The notes below the pieces were generated by a model, which worked only from the letters and a program-made list of their open reading frames with translations, was not told where the DNA came from and did not search any database. The position numbers and the translations under genes were made by a program. Below are positions 17,455 through 25,999 of a DNA stretch of 64,000 bases, in pieces. Position 1 is the stretch's first letter; every line of letters begins with the position of its first letter. Source of the DNA: Pedobacter ureilyticus (lineage in GTDB: Bacteria > Bacteroidota > Bacteroidia > Sphingobacteriales > Sphingobacteriaceae); assembly GCF_005925345.1 (NCBI RefSeq), contig NZ_SSHJ01000012.1:62001-126000 (forward strand), in the 5' to 3' direction.

Positions 17455-17506
17455 TTTTAAGCAACACGCTATTCTCCCTTCAGAGAGATGTCAGCAGGAC
17501 AGAGGG

Positions 17507-18001
17507 CTATAGTTCCTTCTCCATTACATAATCATTCATATAGAAACCGTTACCAATATCAAGGTCAACGGTTTCTTTGATTTTGAAGCCAGCCTTTTCG
17601 TAGAAATCCTTGGCTTTATTATCCCTATTTACGTTAAGCTGCAAAAACTCACCTCCTTGTGCTTTTACGAGACTTACTACTTCGTTCATCAGTATTTTGC
17701 CTACGCCTTTACCATGCATTTTAGGCAACACGTAAAGCTTATGAAGTTTGAAAGTTTTGGCCTCTAAATTAAGCGCAGAAAATCCTGCAAAACCAACATC
17801 TTCTTTCAATTCAGAAGCAAGAATAAAATGATGGCCATTCCTCATTTGTTCTAACAATTCGCCTTTGTTGTACATCTTATCCAGCATAAAGCTAATCTGC
17901 TCTGCCGAAATGATCTTGCCATAAGCAGTTGGCCAAGTGTGCTCAGCTAAGCTTCTAATCGTTAGTAAATCTTCTTCCTTTGCTTTTCTTAGGTAAATCA
18001 T
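17507..18001 (-). CDS. GNAT family N-acetyltransferase
   Basis: 164 residues, a single GNAT domain. Motif A is clear: LHKLYVLPKMHGKGVGKILMNEVV (about 85-108), where the HGKGVG loop binds the acetyl-CoA pyrophosphate; NRDNKAKDFYEKAGF is motif B. The acceptor substrate cannot be read from the sequence; such proteins often acetylate an amine or an N-terminus. The last 26 codons are duplicated at 14490-14569, on the far side of the metalloprotease genes. Confidence 0.9.
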   Translation of the reverse strand: MIYLRKAKEEDLLTIRSLAEHTWPTAYGKIISAEQISFMLDKMYNKGELLEQMRNGHHFILASELKEDVGFAGFSALNLEAKTFKLHKLYVLPKMHGKGVGKILMNEVVSLVKAQGGEFLQLNVNRDNKAKDFYEKAGFKIKETVDLDIGNGFYMNDYVMEKEL

Positions 18002-18124
18002 TTTTTAAAAGTGGTTAGGTATTAGGGATCTGGTATCAGTTTAGGTTAAAAGTAGAAAGACAAAAGTAAAAAGTTTTGAACAATAGCTTTGTCTAAATAC
18101 TAACTACTAATAGCTAAATACTTC

Positions 18125-18694
18125 TTACAACAACTCCCCAATAAACAAATAAGGTGCTTGGAAACGGAAAGCCACCAAACCATCTTCTACTACCAAAAAT
18201 TTACCTTCTTCTTCTTGCTGCATTAAATTATCAGCCTCAAAATAAGCGATGATATCAATCAAGAAAATGCTGCCGGCTGGTTTCCAAATACTAAAACCAC
18301 TTTTAATGGCAAAATGCTTACTGGTTTCCGTAAATAAAACAAGGTTGATATCGGGCAAGTAGCAGGTTAAATCATCAAAGCTGTTAATTTTGCTAATTAC
18401 ATTTACCGCTGGATATTTTTCCTTTACCAAAAACTCCATAGCATCCTCAATTCCGTTTTTAGCCTGAGGAATGATGCGGGTATTCTCTTGTAACGCAATG
18501 CCAGCTTCGAGGTTTCCAACAATGATATCGACTTTTAAACCCAAAGAAACAACTTTTTCATATTCATTTGCCAGTACAATTAAAGTTGGGCTCCATTCCA
18601 ACAACTGACCGAGATATTCTTCGCTAAAATTTCCCAACTCATGGATATACAAAGCGGGTTCTTGTTTTTCTTTTACAATGTGATGTGACGACAT
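18125..18694 (-). CDS. Thiamine pyrophosphokinase-like protein, active site degenerate
   Basis: 189 residues. The overall plan recalls bacterial thiamine pyrophosphokinase: a Rossmann-like first half, then a small beta-rich end (LVVEDGLVAFRFQAPYLFIGELL). However, where the enzyme normally has a GDxDS metal- and ATP-binding motif this protein has VGNLEAGI, and other expected Asp residues are missing. It may have lost catalysis or changed role. The assignment rests on recognition of the fold pattern and is moderate; no thiamine gene is adjacent. Confidence 0.5.
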   Translation of the reverse strand: MSSHHIVKEKQEPALYIHELGNFSEEYLGQLLEWSPTLIVLANEYEKVVSLGLKVDIIVGNLEAGIALQENTRIIPQAKNGIEDAMEFLVKEKYPAVNVISKINSFDDLTCYLPDINLVLFTETSKHFAIKSGFSIWKPAGSIFLIDIIAYFEADNLMQQEEEGKFLVVEDGLVAFRFQAPYLFIGELL

Positions 18695-18828
18695 TTTGTG
18701 AAGTTAAAAGTAAAAAGGCAAAAGTAAAAAGTTTTCAGTTGGCAGTTTACAATTTTCAGTTAACCGATTAAACAGTTCAAACAGTTAACCAAGTGTTAAC
18801 AATATAACAATTTTACAATTAAGCAATT

Positions 18829-19347
18829 ATGATGTATCTTAGAATTATGAGCAAAAGTAAATTCGAAATTTCAAAAGAAAGCGGCCCACATTTGAGGTTA
18901 TTAAACTTAGTGGGCAACTGGGATGGCCGTACCCGCACCTGGTTCGAGAAAGATGTATTAGCTGATGAGTCGGCAACTACCAGCAAAATTATTGGTTTGC
19001 TAAATAAAAGATTTATCCGTTACGAATATCGTGGCGTAATTAATGGCAAAGCCCACGAAGGGTTAATGGTTTGGGGCTTTGATTTGGGCAATAACAAGTG
19101 TGTTTGCACTTGGGTGGATAGTTTCCACATGGGCACCGGCATTATGTACTCCGAAGGTGTAGAAACCCGAAATGGCTTCTCTGTAACCGGGCAGTACGAC
19201 AACTCGGAATGGCCAGAACCTTGGGGTTGGCGTACCGAGCTAGAAATCTTGAACTCAGATCAGTTTATTCTACGTGCTTACAATATATCGCCAACAGGCG
19301 AAGAAGCCAAAGCCGTAGAAACCATTAATTTGAGGATAGAGCTGTAG
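18829..19347 (+). CDS. DUF1579 family protein, cytosolic
   Basis: 172 residues without signal peptide. It shares with the lipoprotein at 10181-10828 the NLVGNWDGRTRTW opening, LLNKRFIRYEYRG, a HEGLMVWGFD segment and the CTWVDSFHMGTGIMYSEG motif, so it is the same predicted barrel. The start may be the ATG at 18829 or the one at 18847 (MSKSKFEIS), which gives a more usual N-terminus. Spacer phrases of the CAGTTAACCGATTAAAC type stand on both sides. The ligand or reaction is unknown. Confidence 0.8.
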   Translation: MMYLRIMSKSKFEISKESGPHLRLLNLVGNWDGRTRTWFEKDVLADESATTSKIIGLLNKRFIRYEYRGVINGKAHEGLMVWGFDLGNNKCVCTWVDSFHMGTGIMYSEGVETRNGFSVTGQYDNSEWPEPWGWRTELEILNSDQFILRAYNISPTGEEAKAVETINLRIEL

Positions 19348-19410
19348 CTGGTTGGCAGTTTCTGATTTACAGTTAACCGATTAAACAATTTAACCGGTTA
19401 ACCAAATCAG

Positions 19411-20346
19411 CTATTTCTTTTCTGCTGGCTGTTTTTGTCCCATTTGCATGGCCATCATTTGCTTCATGGTGTTATTCATGCCTTCGGTGCTGCCATCTAA
19501 GAAAATTACATTGCCTTCGCTGTACTCGGCAAATTGTTTAATGGCTTCTGTCCACATGGTGAATAAAATTACTGAAGTATCTAAATTGGCTTGCTGCATT
19601 TCGTGAGCAGCATTGGTCATACCTTTTGCTACTTCTTCCCTAAACAAAGCAATACCTTGTCCACGTAATTGCGCCGCTTCACGTTCTGCTGTAGCGGCAA
19701 TTTTAATGGCGTTGCCATCTGCCTCGGCACCTTTAGTTTTGGTAATTAACAGTGCCTGGCCTTCGTTTTCTGCTGCTGCTTTTAGGTTGTTAGAAGCAAC
19801 TACCCTACTCATAGATCGCATAATCTCTTCATCAAAAGTGATATCGTTTAACTGCAAATCTTGCAAATGGTAACCCCAGCTTTCTAACACTTGGTCTATT
19901 TGATGTTTTACGTGCTCCACAATTTCATTACGTTGCGCCAATACATTCGCTTGCTTTTGCGTAGCTACGTAAGCACGAATTGAACCCTCAATAGTGCGGA
20001 TTAAGGCTTGCATTAGGTTGTTCGAATCCACAAATTTAAAGGCCACATTTTTAATGGTTTCTTCATCATGGTTTAGTACCGAATAAAGTAACATCGCCTT
20101 AAAATATACATTGGCCTGATCTTGGGTTACAGCTTGGAAAGAAAGCTCTACCGATCGGTTTTGAATGGAAATTCTAGAATGGATAACTTCAATTAATGGA
20201 ATTTTGAGGCTTAAGCCCGGACGTAGCAATCGTTGGTACTTACCGAAAATGGTGATGACCGCAATGGTACCTTGTTTAACAGTTACAAAAGAACTGAAGA
20301 GAATGATGAGCGCAAATACTAATACGCCATAACCTAAATATTCCAT
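19411..20346 (-). CDS. SPFH/band 7 (stomatin-like) membrane protein
   Basis: 311 residues. One N-terminal membrane helix (about 4-24) is followed by the SPFH domain (about 25-190) with the typical start VKQGTIAVITIFGKYQRLLRPGLSLKIPL, then an Ala/Glu/Gln-rich coiled coil (about 185-260) that drives oligomerisation in this family. Band 7 proteins form rings or scaffolds in the membrane, often beside proteases; none is adjacent here. Length and layout are normal. Confidence 0.92.
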   Translation of the reverse strand: MEYLGYGVLVFALIILFSSFVTVKQGTIAVITIFGKYQRLLRPGLSLKIPLIEVIHSRISIQNRSVELSFQAVTQDQANVYFKAMLLYSVLNHDEETIKNVAFKFVDSNNLMQALIRTIEGSIRAYVATQKQANVLAQRNEIVEHVKHQIDQVLESWGYHLQDLQLNDITFDEEIMRSMSRVVASNNLKAAAENEGQALLITKTKGAEADGNAIKIAATAEREAAQLRGQGIALFREEVAKGMTNAAHEMQQANLDTSVILFTMWTEAIKQFAEYSEGNVIFLDGSTEGMNNTMKQMMAMQMGQKQPAEKK

Positions 20347-20472
20347 ATCATTTGAGTTTGATACCCAATGATACTAAAAAATAATCACTAAGTGCCATCA
20401 TTAAACCATTCTTAGCTAAAGAAAAACAAAAAAAGCAAAATCGCTGTTATAGGATGGAATTAATCGATAATT

Positions 20473-20658
20473 ATGAACGTAAAACGGACTTTTGGAACCA
20501 TCTTAACCATACTAGGTATTGTAGGATTAATCTATGCTGGTTGGGGTTTTGTAAATCATAGCGTAGGCAACAGAGAACTCATCGTAGTAGGTGTTATCGG
20601 TTTGATTTTTTTTACATCTGGAATTGGCTTGGTAAAGAACACTAAAGACGTAGCTTAA
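20473..20658 (+). CDS. Small two-helix membrane protein, 61 residues
   Basis: Two hydrophobic helices (about 7-27 and 37-54) joined by a short polar loop FVNHSVGNRE, with Lys/Arg at the N-terminus and a charged tail. This hairpin arrangement is common among Bacteroidota inner-membrane peptides of unknown function. Its stop is 14 bases from the stop of the convergent small gene at 20673-20855. Confidence 0.7.
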   Translation: MNVKRTFGTILTILGIVGLIYAGWGFVNHSVGNRELIVVGVIGLIFFTSGIGLVKNTKDVA

Positions 20659-20672
20659 TTGCCTTATTTACT

Positions 20673-20855
20673 TTACTGCTTTTTTTTCTGCCTTATAATA
20701 AGAATTTGCCCAACGCCAACCAACGAACATCCGATAATGGTAATGATTAATGATTTGATCTGATCAGGATTGATGTAAAGCAAATACAGCGCACAAGCTA
20801 CCACTGCAAAAGCAGCAGCGGCAATTACATAATGTAACGTTACTCTATTTTTCAT
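20673..20855 (-). CDS. Small two-helix membrane protein, 60 residues
   Basis: Two hydrophobic helices (about 9-28 and 34-53) and a basic tail RQKKKQ. Its start overlaps the last 11 bases of the CapA-like gene, so it is probably translated from the same message. The function is unknown; the overlap suggests a link with the CapA-like protein. Confidence 0.7.
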   Translation of the reverse strand: MKNRVTLHYVIAAAAFAVVACALYLLYINPDQIKSLIITIIGCSLVGVGQILIIRQKKKQ

Positions 20856-21966
20856 TTAAGGATATTCTATTGTTTTCAAATTTTAATCCGTGCCCTTTAA
20901 AATCCATATCTGTTAGTGATTTAATTTTATGGAAAGCGGCATGAGTTTCATCTACAGTTAAACGGTTAATTTTATCTTGCTTTACCGAAACTACATCGGC
21001 ATAAAGAAAATCTCCCTTTGAGTTTAACTTTAACTGCAGCAGCGGAGCAATACCATTTGGGCCTTTTAGGCTGAACATACCATAAGTACAAAAGTTGCCC
21101 AAACTATAAGCAATAAACTTATTCTTGTACACCTCAACAGCTCTAGTCACATGCGGACCATGGCCTAACACTACATCTGCCCCGGCATCTATGACCCCAT
21201 GAGCAAAAGCATAAACATTACCACGATTTTCTTTGTAGAAGATTTCCTTTTTACGGGTAACGTGTTCGAACCTTGCTCCTTCGCCACCGCCATGAAAAGA
21301 AACAATCACAATATCTGCCTGTTCTTTTAGCTTCTTTACCAACATTTTTGCACTGTCAATTTTTCTAATGTCTACCGTATTTTCGTTAGGGGCAAAAGCT
21401 GCAAAAGCATATTTCACACTGTCAATGGTAAACAAATCAAATGGTTTATCCAACTGGCCTGCATAGTTGATTTGCAAAGAATCCAAAATTTTTGCCGTGT
21501 TTTTTCTTCCTTTGGCATTAAAATCGCCAACGTGGTTATTGGCTACACTTAGCACATTAAAGCCTGCTGTTTTAAAAATTCCAGCATAACGATCGGGCAT
21601 TCTAAAAGCATAGCAATTGTTAGGATTAATGCCTTTGCATTTAGATGAATTGCCCGAATTTAGGAAGCATCCCTCTAAGTTGCCAAAAACAATATCGCCT
21701 TTTAAGAAAGTATCAACAGCTTTAAAACTATTTATGGCATCGTCTGGCGGCAAATTTAATTTGCTCGGAAAAGCCGAACCCAACATGATATCGCCTACAG
21801 CAACAATACTAATGGTATCTTTAATGCCTCTTTCAACCTTTGCCAAAGAAGAGGATTTTTGCAAGCTGTCTGTTACAGTCGTATCTTGCGTTTGCCTACC
21901 CTGGCAGCTCAAAAAAGTAGCTAACCCAATAAAAAGCACAAAAAATCCAAAAATTTTCTTCATCAT
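20845..21966 (-). CDS. CapA family (poly-gamma-glutamate synthesis-type) lipoprotein
   Basis: 373 residues. A signal peptide ends in TFLSC with Cys21 as lipid site. The remainder is the PGA_cap domain, a calcineurin-like metallophosphatase fold: VAVGDIMLGS, FGNLEG, SVANNHVGD, IVSFHGGGEG and VLGHGPHV carry the Asp, Asn and His metal ligands in the usual order. Despite the family name, a role in capsule is not shown; there are no pgs genes nearby. It is followed, with overlap, by a small membrane gene and preceded by an NlpC/P60 gene. Confidence 0.9.
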   Translation of the reverse strand: MMKKIFGFFVLFIGLATFLSCQGRQTQDTTVTDSLQKSSSLAKVERGIKDTISIVAVGDIMLGSAFPSKLNLPPDDAINSFKAVDTFLKGDIVFGNLEGCFLNSGNSSKCKGINPNNCYAFRMPDRYAGIFKTAGFNVLSVANNHVGDFNAKGRKNTAKILDSLQINYAGQLDKPFDLFTIDSVKYAFAAFAPNENTVDIRKIDSAKMLVKKLKEQADIVIVSFHGGGEGARFEHVTRKKEIFYKENRGNVYAFAHGVIDAGADVVLGHGPHVTRAVEVYKNKFIAYSLGNFCTYGMFSLKGPNGIAPLLQLKLNSKGDFLYADVVSVKQDKINRLTVDETHAAFHKIKSLTDMDFKGHGLKFENNRISLNEK

Positions 21967-22037
21967 ATTCCAAAAAAAATCCTCCCCAAAATGGGAAGGA
22001 CAAATCTAATATCGTAAATCTAAAATCGTAATTCAGA

Positions 22038-22589
22038 TTATTCTACAATTGCGCCATCTCCAGGCTCTAAAATACGACCGCCTTTATAAAAATAACGGCT
22101 ATAGTAAGGTTCGTTCAAATTACTAATTACTACACCTCTAGAGCTTGAGGCATGAGCGAAACGATTTTCGCCTAAGTATATACCTACGTGAGAAATACTG
22201 CGGCTCTTAATTTTGAAGAAAACTAAATCTCCTTCCTTAAGTTCATCTTTAGACAAAGGATTTACCATGCTAAAAATATCACGAGAGTTACGAAGAATTG
22301 TGGTATTAAAAACCTTATCGTAAATGGCTTTGGTAAACGCAGAACAATCGATACCTTTTTTAGTATTTCCACCAAAGCGGTAAGGAGTACCAATCCATTC
22401 GTAAATAAACTTATATAATTTTAGGTTTGAAGTTGCATCTACTGCAACACCCATTACTTGCGAAAAATATTGCGAAGCTAAATTGTCTGGATCTTCAACT
22501 TTAGCGGCTTCTTTAGCTTTACTTTGGGCAAACGTTGCCGCAAAAGAAGCGAGAACAATTAAAGTAGAAAACAAAAACTTTTTAATCAT
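22038..22589 (-). CDS. NlpC/P60 family cysteine peptidase
   Basis: Secreted peptidoglycan endopeptidase, 183 residues. Signal peptide to about residue 21 (ATFA-Q). The catalytic triad is visible: Cys82 in GIDCSAFTKAIY, His134 in SISHVGIYLG and His146 in RFAHASSS. The family cuts peptide stems of peptidoglycan, typically D-Glu-diaminopimelate bonds, which yields dipeptides of the kind used by the epimerase at 6394-7425, although the genes are far apart. A TATATTTG element at 22696-22689 probably serves it. Confidence 0.93.
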   Translation of the reverse strand: MIKKFLFSTLIVLASFAATFAQSKAKEAAKVEDPDNLASQYFSQVMGVAVDATSNLKLYKFIYEWIGTPYRFGGNTKKGIDCSAFTKAIYDKVFNTTILRNSRDIFSMVNPLSKDELKEGDLVFFKIKSRSISHVGIYLGENRFAHASSSRGVVISNLNEPYYSRYFYKGGRILEPGDGAIVE

Positions 22590-22688
22590 GTTATACTATT
22601 AAGTTTGGGTAAACAACACTTACACTTAACGTACCCATTATGGGCTTATTGTTAGCGCCACAAAATTATAATCAAAAGTTCGCTTATC

Positions 22689-22696
22689 CAAATATA
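22689..22696 (-). promoter_or_regulatory. -7 element of the NlpC/P60 gene
   Basis: TATATTTG on the minus strand, an exact TAnnTTTG match about 100 bases before the start at 22589. No clear upstream TTTG. Confidence 0.45.
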
Positions 22697-23002
22697 AAAT
22701 GTTAAAAAAAGCAAGTTATTAACACTTGTCTCTTAGAGCCCCTGCCAAGCGCAACTTTTTACACTTTTTTACTAGAATAACTTTTCTGCTGTTGCTAAAA
22801 TTAAAAATTAGGTTAAACTATCTCTATGCCAAATAAAATTTCTGTTTTGAAAGTCTTTAAGTTTTAGCAAATAATCGTAAAACGATTAGTGTAAAATTTA
22901 CCATTTCTTAAAACGGTATAAAAAGCAGGACAACAATGGGTTTAATTCATAGTTCATGTTGTTTTTACATTGGTAGGTATACAAAAATCCAAGAAAATAA
23001 AT

Positions 23003-23010
23003 TAGATTTG
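23003..23010 (+). promoter_or_regulatory. -7 element of pdhA
   Basis: TAGATTTG fits TAnnTTTG and lies 30 bases before the pdhA ATG. An upstream TTG at 22970 is too far (about 30 bases) for the usual spacing, so support comes from the -7 element alone. Confidence 0.5.
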
Positions 23011-23040
23011 CTCTCGTAAATAAAAATTTATCATCAAAAC

Positions 23041-24036
23041 ATGAGTGCAGTAGAAATTAATAAAGATACCTATTTGAAGTGGTTTGAATCGATGTTGCTG
23101 ATGCGCAAGTTCGAAGAGAAAACTGGTCAACTTTATGGTCAACAAAAAATCAGAGGTTTTTGCCATTTATATATCGGTCAAGAAGCCGTAGTTGCAGGAG
23201 CGATATCTGCAATGCAAAAAGGCGATTCGATGCTTACTTCTTATAGAGATCACGCTCATGGTTTAGCTTTAGGCATGAGTGCGAATAGCATCATGGCCGA
23301 AATGTACGGTAAAGTAACCGGTTGCTCTAAAGGTAAAGGTGGTTCAATGCACATTTTCAGTAAAGAACACAACTTCTACGGAGGTCACGGTATTGTGGGT
23401 GGTCAAATGCCATTAGGTGCTGGTATCGCTTTCGCAGAAAAATATAAAGGTACAAACAACGTAAATATTTGCTACATGGGCGATGGCGCTGTGCGTCAGG
23501 GAGCTTTAAACGAGTCATTCAATATGGCGATGTTGTGGAAACTTCCAGTAGTTTTTGTTTGTGAGAACAATGGTTACGCCATGGGTACTTCGGTAGAGCG
23601 TACTACCAACATGATGGATATCTACAAAATCGGTTTAGGCTTTGATATGCCATGTGCACCAGTTGATGGTATGGATCCGGTTGCGGTACACAATGCTATG
23701 GACGAAGCTATTCAACGTGCTCGTGCTGGCGAGGGACCAACTTTCTTAGAAATGAGAACTTACCGCTATAGAGGTCACTCCATGTCTGATCCTGCTAAAT
23801 ACCGTACCAAAGAAGAATTGGAAGAGTACAAAGCAAAAGATCCAATTGAGCAAGTAAGAGAGGTTATCCTTAAAGAAAAATATGCTGACGAGGCTTGGAT
23901 TACCGAAATTGAAGAAAAAGTAAAAAGCATTGTAGACGAGTCGGTAAAATTTGCTGAAGAATCTCCTTGGCCACAACCAGAAGAGTTATTCGATGATATT
24001 TACGTAGACACGAACTACCCTTTTCAAGAAGTTTAA
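23041..24036 (+). CDS. pdhA: Pyruvate dehydrogenase E1 component, alpha subunit
   Basis: Thiamine-diphosphate-dependent decarboxylation of pyruvate in the pyruvate dehydrogenase complex. 331 residues. The cofactor motif GDGAVRQGALNESFNMA...ENNGYAMG runs from Gly147-Asp148-Gly149 to Asn176-Asn177; the phosphorylation-loop-like region has YRYRGHSMSDPAKYR, normal for E1-alpha. The pyruvate rather than branched-chain type is favoured by the fit to bacterial PdhA and by the adjacent E2. The beta subunit gene is not adjacent and must lie elsewhere. pdhC starts 33 bases downstream. Confidence 0.95.
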   Translation: MSAVEINKDTYLKWFESMLLMRKFEEKTGQLYGQQKIRGFCHLYIGQEAVVAGAISAMQKGDSMLTSYRDHAHGLALGMSANSIMAEMYGKVTGCSKGKGGSMHIFSKEHNFYGGHGIVGGQMPLGAGIAFAEKYKGTNNVNICYMGDGAVRQGALNESFNMAMLWKLPVVFVCENNGYAMGTSVERTTNMMDIYKIGLGFDMPCAPVDGMDPVAVHNAMDEAIQRARAGEGPTFLEMRTYRYRGHSMSDPAKYRTKEELEEYKAKDPIEQVREVILKEKYADEAWITEIEEKVKSIVDESVKFAEESPWPQPEELFDDIYVDTNYPFQEV

Positions 24037-24069
24037 TTTTTAAACAAGCATTCAAATAAAGATATATAG

Positions 24070-25731
24070 ATGGCTGAAGTAATTAAGATGCCTAAAATGA
24101 GCGACACCATGACCGAAGGGGTTTTGGCTAAGTGGCACAAAAAAGTAGGCGATAAAATTAAAAGTGGCGATGTTTTAGCAGAAGTTGAAACAGACAAAGC
24201 AACTATGGACATGGATTCATATTGGGATGGCACTTTATTATATATTGGCGTACAAGAAGGTCAAGCTGTTCCAATTGATGCGGTAATGGCGGTAGTTGGT
24301 AAAGAAGGCGAAGACTACAAAGCTGCTTTAGAAGCAGAATCGGGAAGTCAAAAGTCCGAAAGTCCGAAAGCTGAAAACGAAAAACCAGCAACCAAAGACG
24401 AAGAAACTAAAGAAGCTCCTGCACAAGGTGGTGGTTTAAGTGAAGCAGAACTTTCTGCTAAAGGAATTACGGTAATTCGTATGCCTTTGTTAAGCGATAC
24501 CATGACTGAAGGTGTAATTGCTGAATGGCATAAAAAGGTAGGTGATAAAGTAAAAGATGACGACATTTTAGCTGACGTAGAAACTGATAAAGCGACTATG
24601 GAAGTAATGGGTTATGCTACTGGAACTTTATTGCACGTTGGGGTACAAAAAGGCGAAGCGGCTAAAGTAAATGGCATTATTGCGATAGTGGGTCCAGAAG
24701 GAACTGACGTAAGTGGAATTTTAGCTGGTGGCGATGCTCCTGCTGCTCCTAAGTCTGAAAGTAAAGAGACCGAAAGTCCGAAAGCTGCTGAAGCACCAAA
24801 AGAAGAAGAAAAAGCGCAAGTAGTTTCTAATTCAAACGGTGGTCGTATCATTGCATCGCCTTTGGCTAAGAAAATTGCAAAAGATAAAGGCATTGATTTA
24901 GCGCAAGTTGCTGGTAGTGCAGAAGGTGGTCGTATCATTAAGAAAGACGTAGAAAACTTCACTCCATCTGCGGCTCCTGCTAAAGCTGATGCACTTGCTT
25001 CATCTGAAAAAGCTGCTGCAGCTCCGGTAATTCCAACTTATGTTGGCGAAGAAAAATACACAGAGAAACCAGTTTCGCAAATGCGTAAAGTAATTGCTAA
25101 ACGTTTGGGCGAAAGTTTATTTACTGCTCCACATTTCTACTTAACCATTAGTATTGATATGGACAACGCCATGGCGGCTCGTACACAAATCAACACTGTT
25201 GCGCCGGTAAAAGTATCTTTCAACGATATCGTAATTAAAGCGGTTGCTGTAGCATTGAAAAAACACCCAGCGGTAAATTCATCATGGGGTGGCGATAAAA
25301 TCCGTTTCAACGAGCATACTAACATTGGTGTAGCTATGGCGGTGGAAGATGGTTTATTGGTTCCTGTGGTTCGTTTTGCTGATGGTAAATCTTTATCTCA
25401 CATTTCTGCTGAAGTTAAAGAGTACGGAGCTAAAGCAAAAGCTAAGAAATTACAACCATCAGATTGGGAAGGCTCAACTTTCACCGTATCTAACTTAGGT
25501 ATGTTCGGTATCGATGAGTTTACATCCATCATCAACTCTCCAGACGGAGCTATTTTATCTGTAGGCGCTATCCAAGCGGTTCCTGTAGTTAAAAATGGTG
25601 CTGTAGTGCCTGGAAACGTAATGAAATTAACTTTAGGTTGCGATCACCGCGTAGTAGACGGCGCAACTGGTGCAGCTTTCTTACAAACGTTAAAGCAATT
25701 GTTAGAAGCACCTGTTACGTTGTTAGCATAA
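24070..25731 (+). CDS. pdhC: Pyruvate dehydrogenase E2, dihydrolipoamide acetyltransferase
   Basis: 553 residues. Two lipoyl domains carry the lipoylated lysines Lys43 and Lys174, each in ETDKATM; an Ala/Pro/Lys/Glu-rich linker follows each. The peripheral-subunit-binding domain is near 260-295 (SPLAKKIAKDKGIDLAQVAGS). The catalytic domain ends with CDHRVVDG, where His526 and Asp530 are the catalytic pair. It transfers the acetyl group from lipoyl to CoA and forms the core of the complex. The linker contains repeated SESPKA words, reflecting a short DNA repeat. A terminator follows. Confidence 0.96.
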   Translation: MAEVIKMPKMSDTMTEGVLAKWHKKVGDKIKSGDVLAEVETDKATMDMDSYWDGTLLYIGVQEGQAVPIDAVMAVVGKEGEDYKAALEAESGSQKSESPKAENEKPATKDEETKEAPAQGGGLSEAELSAKGITVIRMPLLSDTMTEGVIAEWHKKVGDKVKDDDILADVETDKATMEVMGYATGTLLHVGVQKGEAAKVNGIIAIVGPEGTDVSGILAGGDAPAAPKSESKETESPKAAEAPKEEEKAQVVSNSNGGRIIASPLAKKIAKDKGIDLAQVAGSAEGGRIIKKDVENFTPSAAPAKADALASSEKAAAAPVIPTYVGEEKYTEKPVSQMRKVIAKRLGESLFTAPHFYLTISIDMDNAMAARTQINTVAPVKVSFNDIVIKAVAVALKKHPAVNSSWGGDKIRFNEHTNIGVAMAVEDGLLVPVVRFADGKSLSHISAEVKEYGAKAKAKKLQPSDWEGSTFTVSNLGMFGIDEFTSIINSPDGAILSVGAIQAVPVVKNGAVVPGNVMKLTLGCDHRVVDGATGAAFLQTLKQLLEAPVTLLA

Positions 25732-25778
25732 ACAGTTAACAATTTTCAGTCTACAGTTTTAGACTAAAAAATAAATTC

Positions 25779-25808
25779 AAAGCTACCTCAAAAGGGTAGC
25801 TTTTTTTA
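25779..25808 (+). terminator. Rho-independent terminator after pdhC
   Basis: AGCTACC (25781-25787) pairs with GGTAGCT (25795-25801) and is followed by a run of T. It lies 50 bases after the pdhC stop. Confidence 0.88.
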
Positions 25809-25841
25809 TTATAAAAGCAAATTATTGCCGTCATTATCGTT

Positions 25842-25911
25842 AGTCCCGCTTTCTGTTACAATCTTTTGCCATGGCCGTTACTGCGAGGCACGAAGCAATT
25901 TCAAGCAAAAG
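25842..25911. repeat. Dispersed repeat, CGTCATTGCGAGG family, copy 2
   Basis: The reverse complement of this 70-base stretch is nearly identical to 249-318 (shared words CCATGGCAAAAGATTG, GATTGCTTCGT or its variant, AGCGGGACT). A further short copy CGTCATTGCGAGGCACGAAG lies at 25971-25990. Confidence 0.75.
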
Positions 25912-25999
25912 GATTTCCACGACAATCGGGTTTAATGAAAGAAAGACCTTGCTACTTATATTAGCGCTACCGTCATTGCGAGGCACGAAGTAATCCCTA

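Larger units (their letters stand above)
22590..23040. other. 450-base spacer between the NlpC and pdhA genes
   Basis: No coding frame of note. It holds the divergent promoters (22689-22696 minus, 23003-23010 plus) and one short hairpin, AATCGT-AAA-ACGATT, at 22873-22887. The unusual length leaves room for a regulator site or small RNA, but I see nothing specific. Confidence 0.4.
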
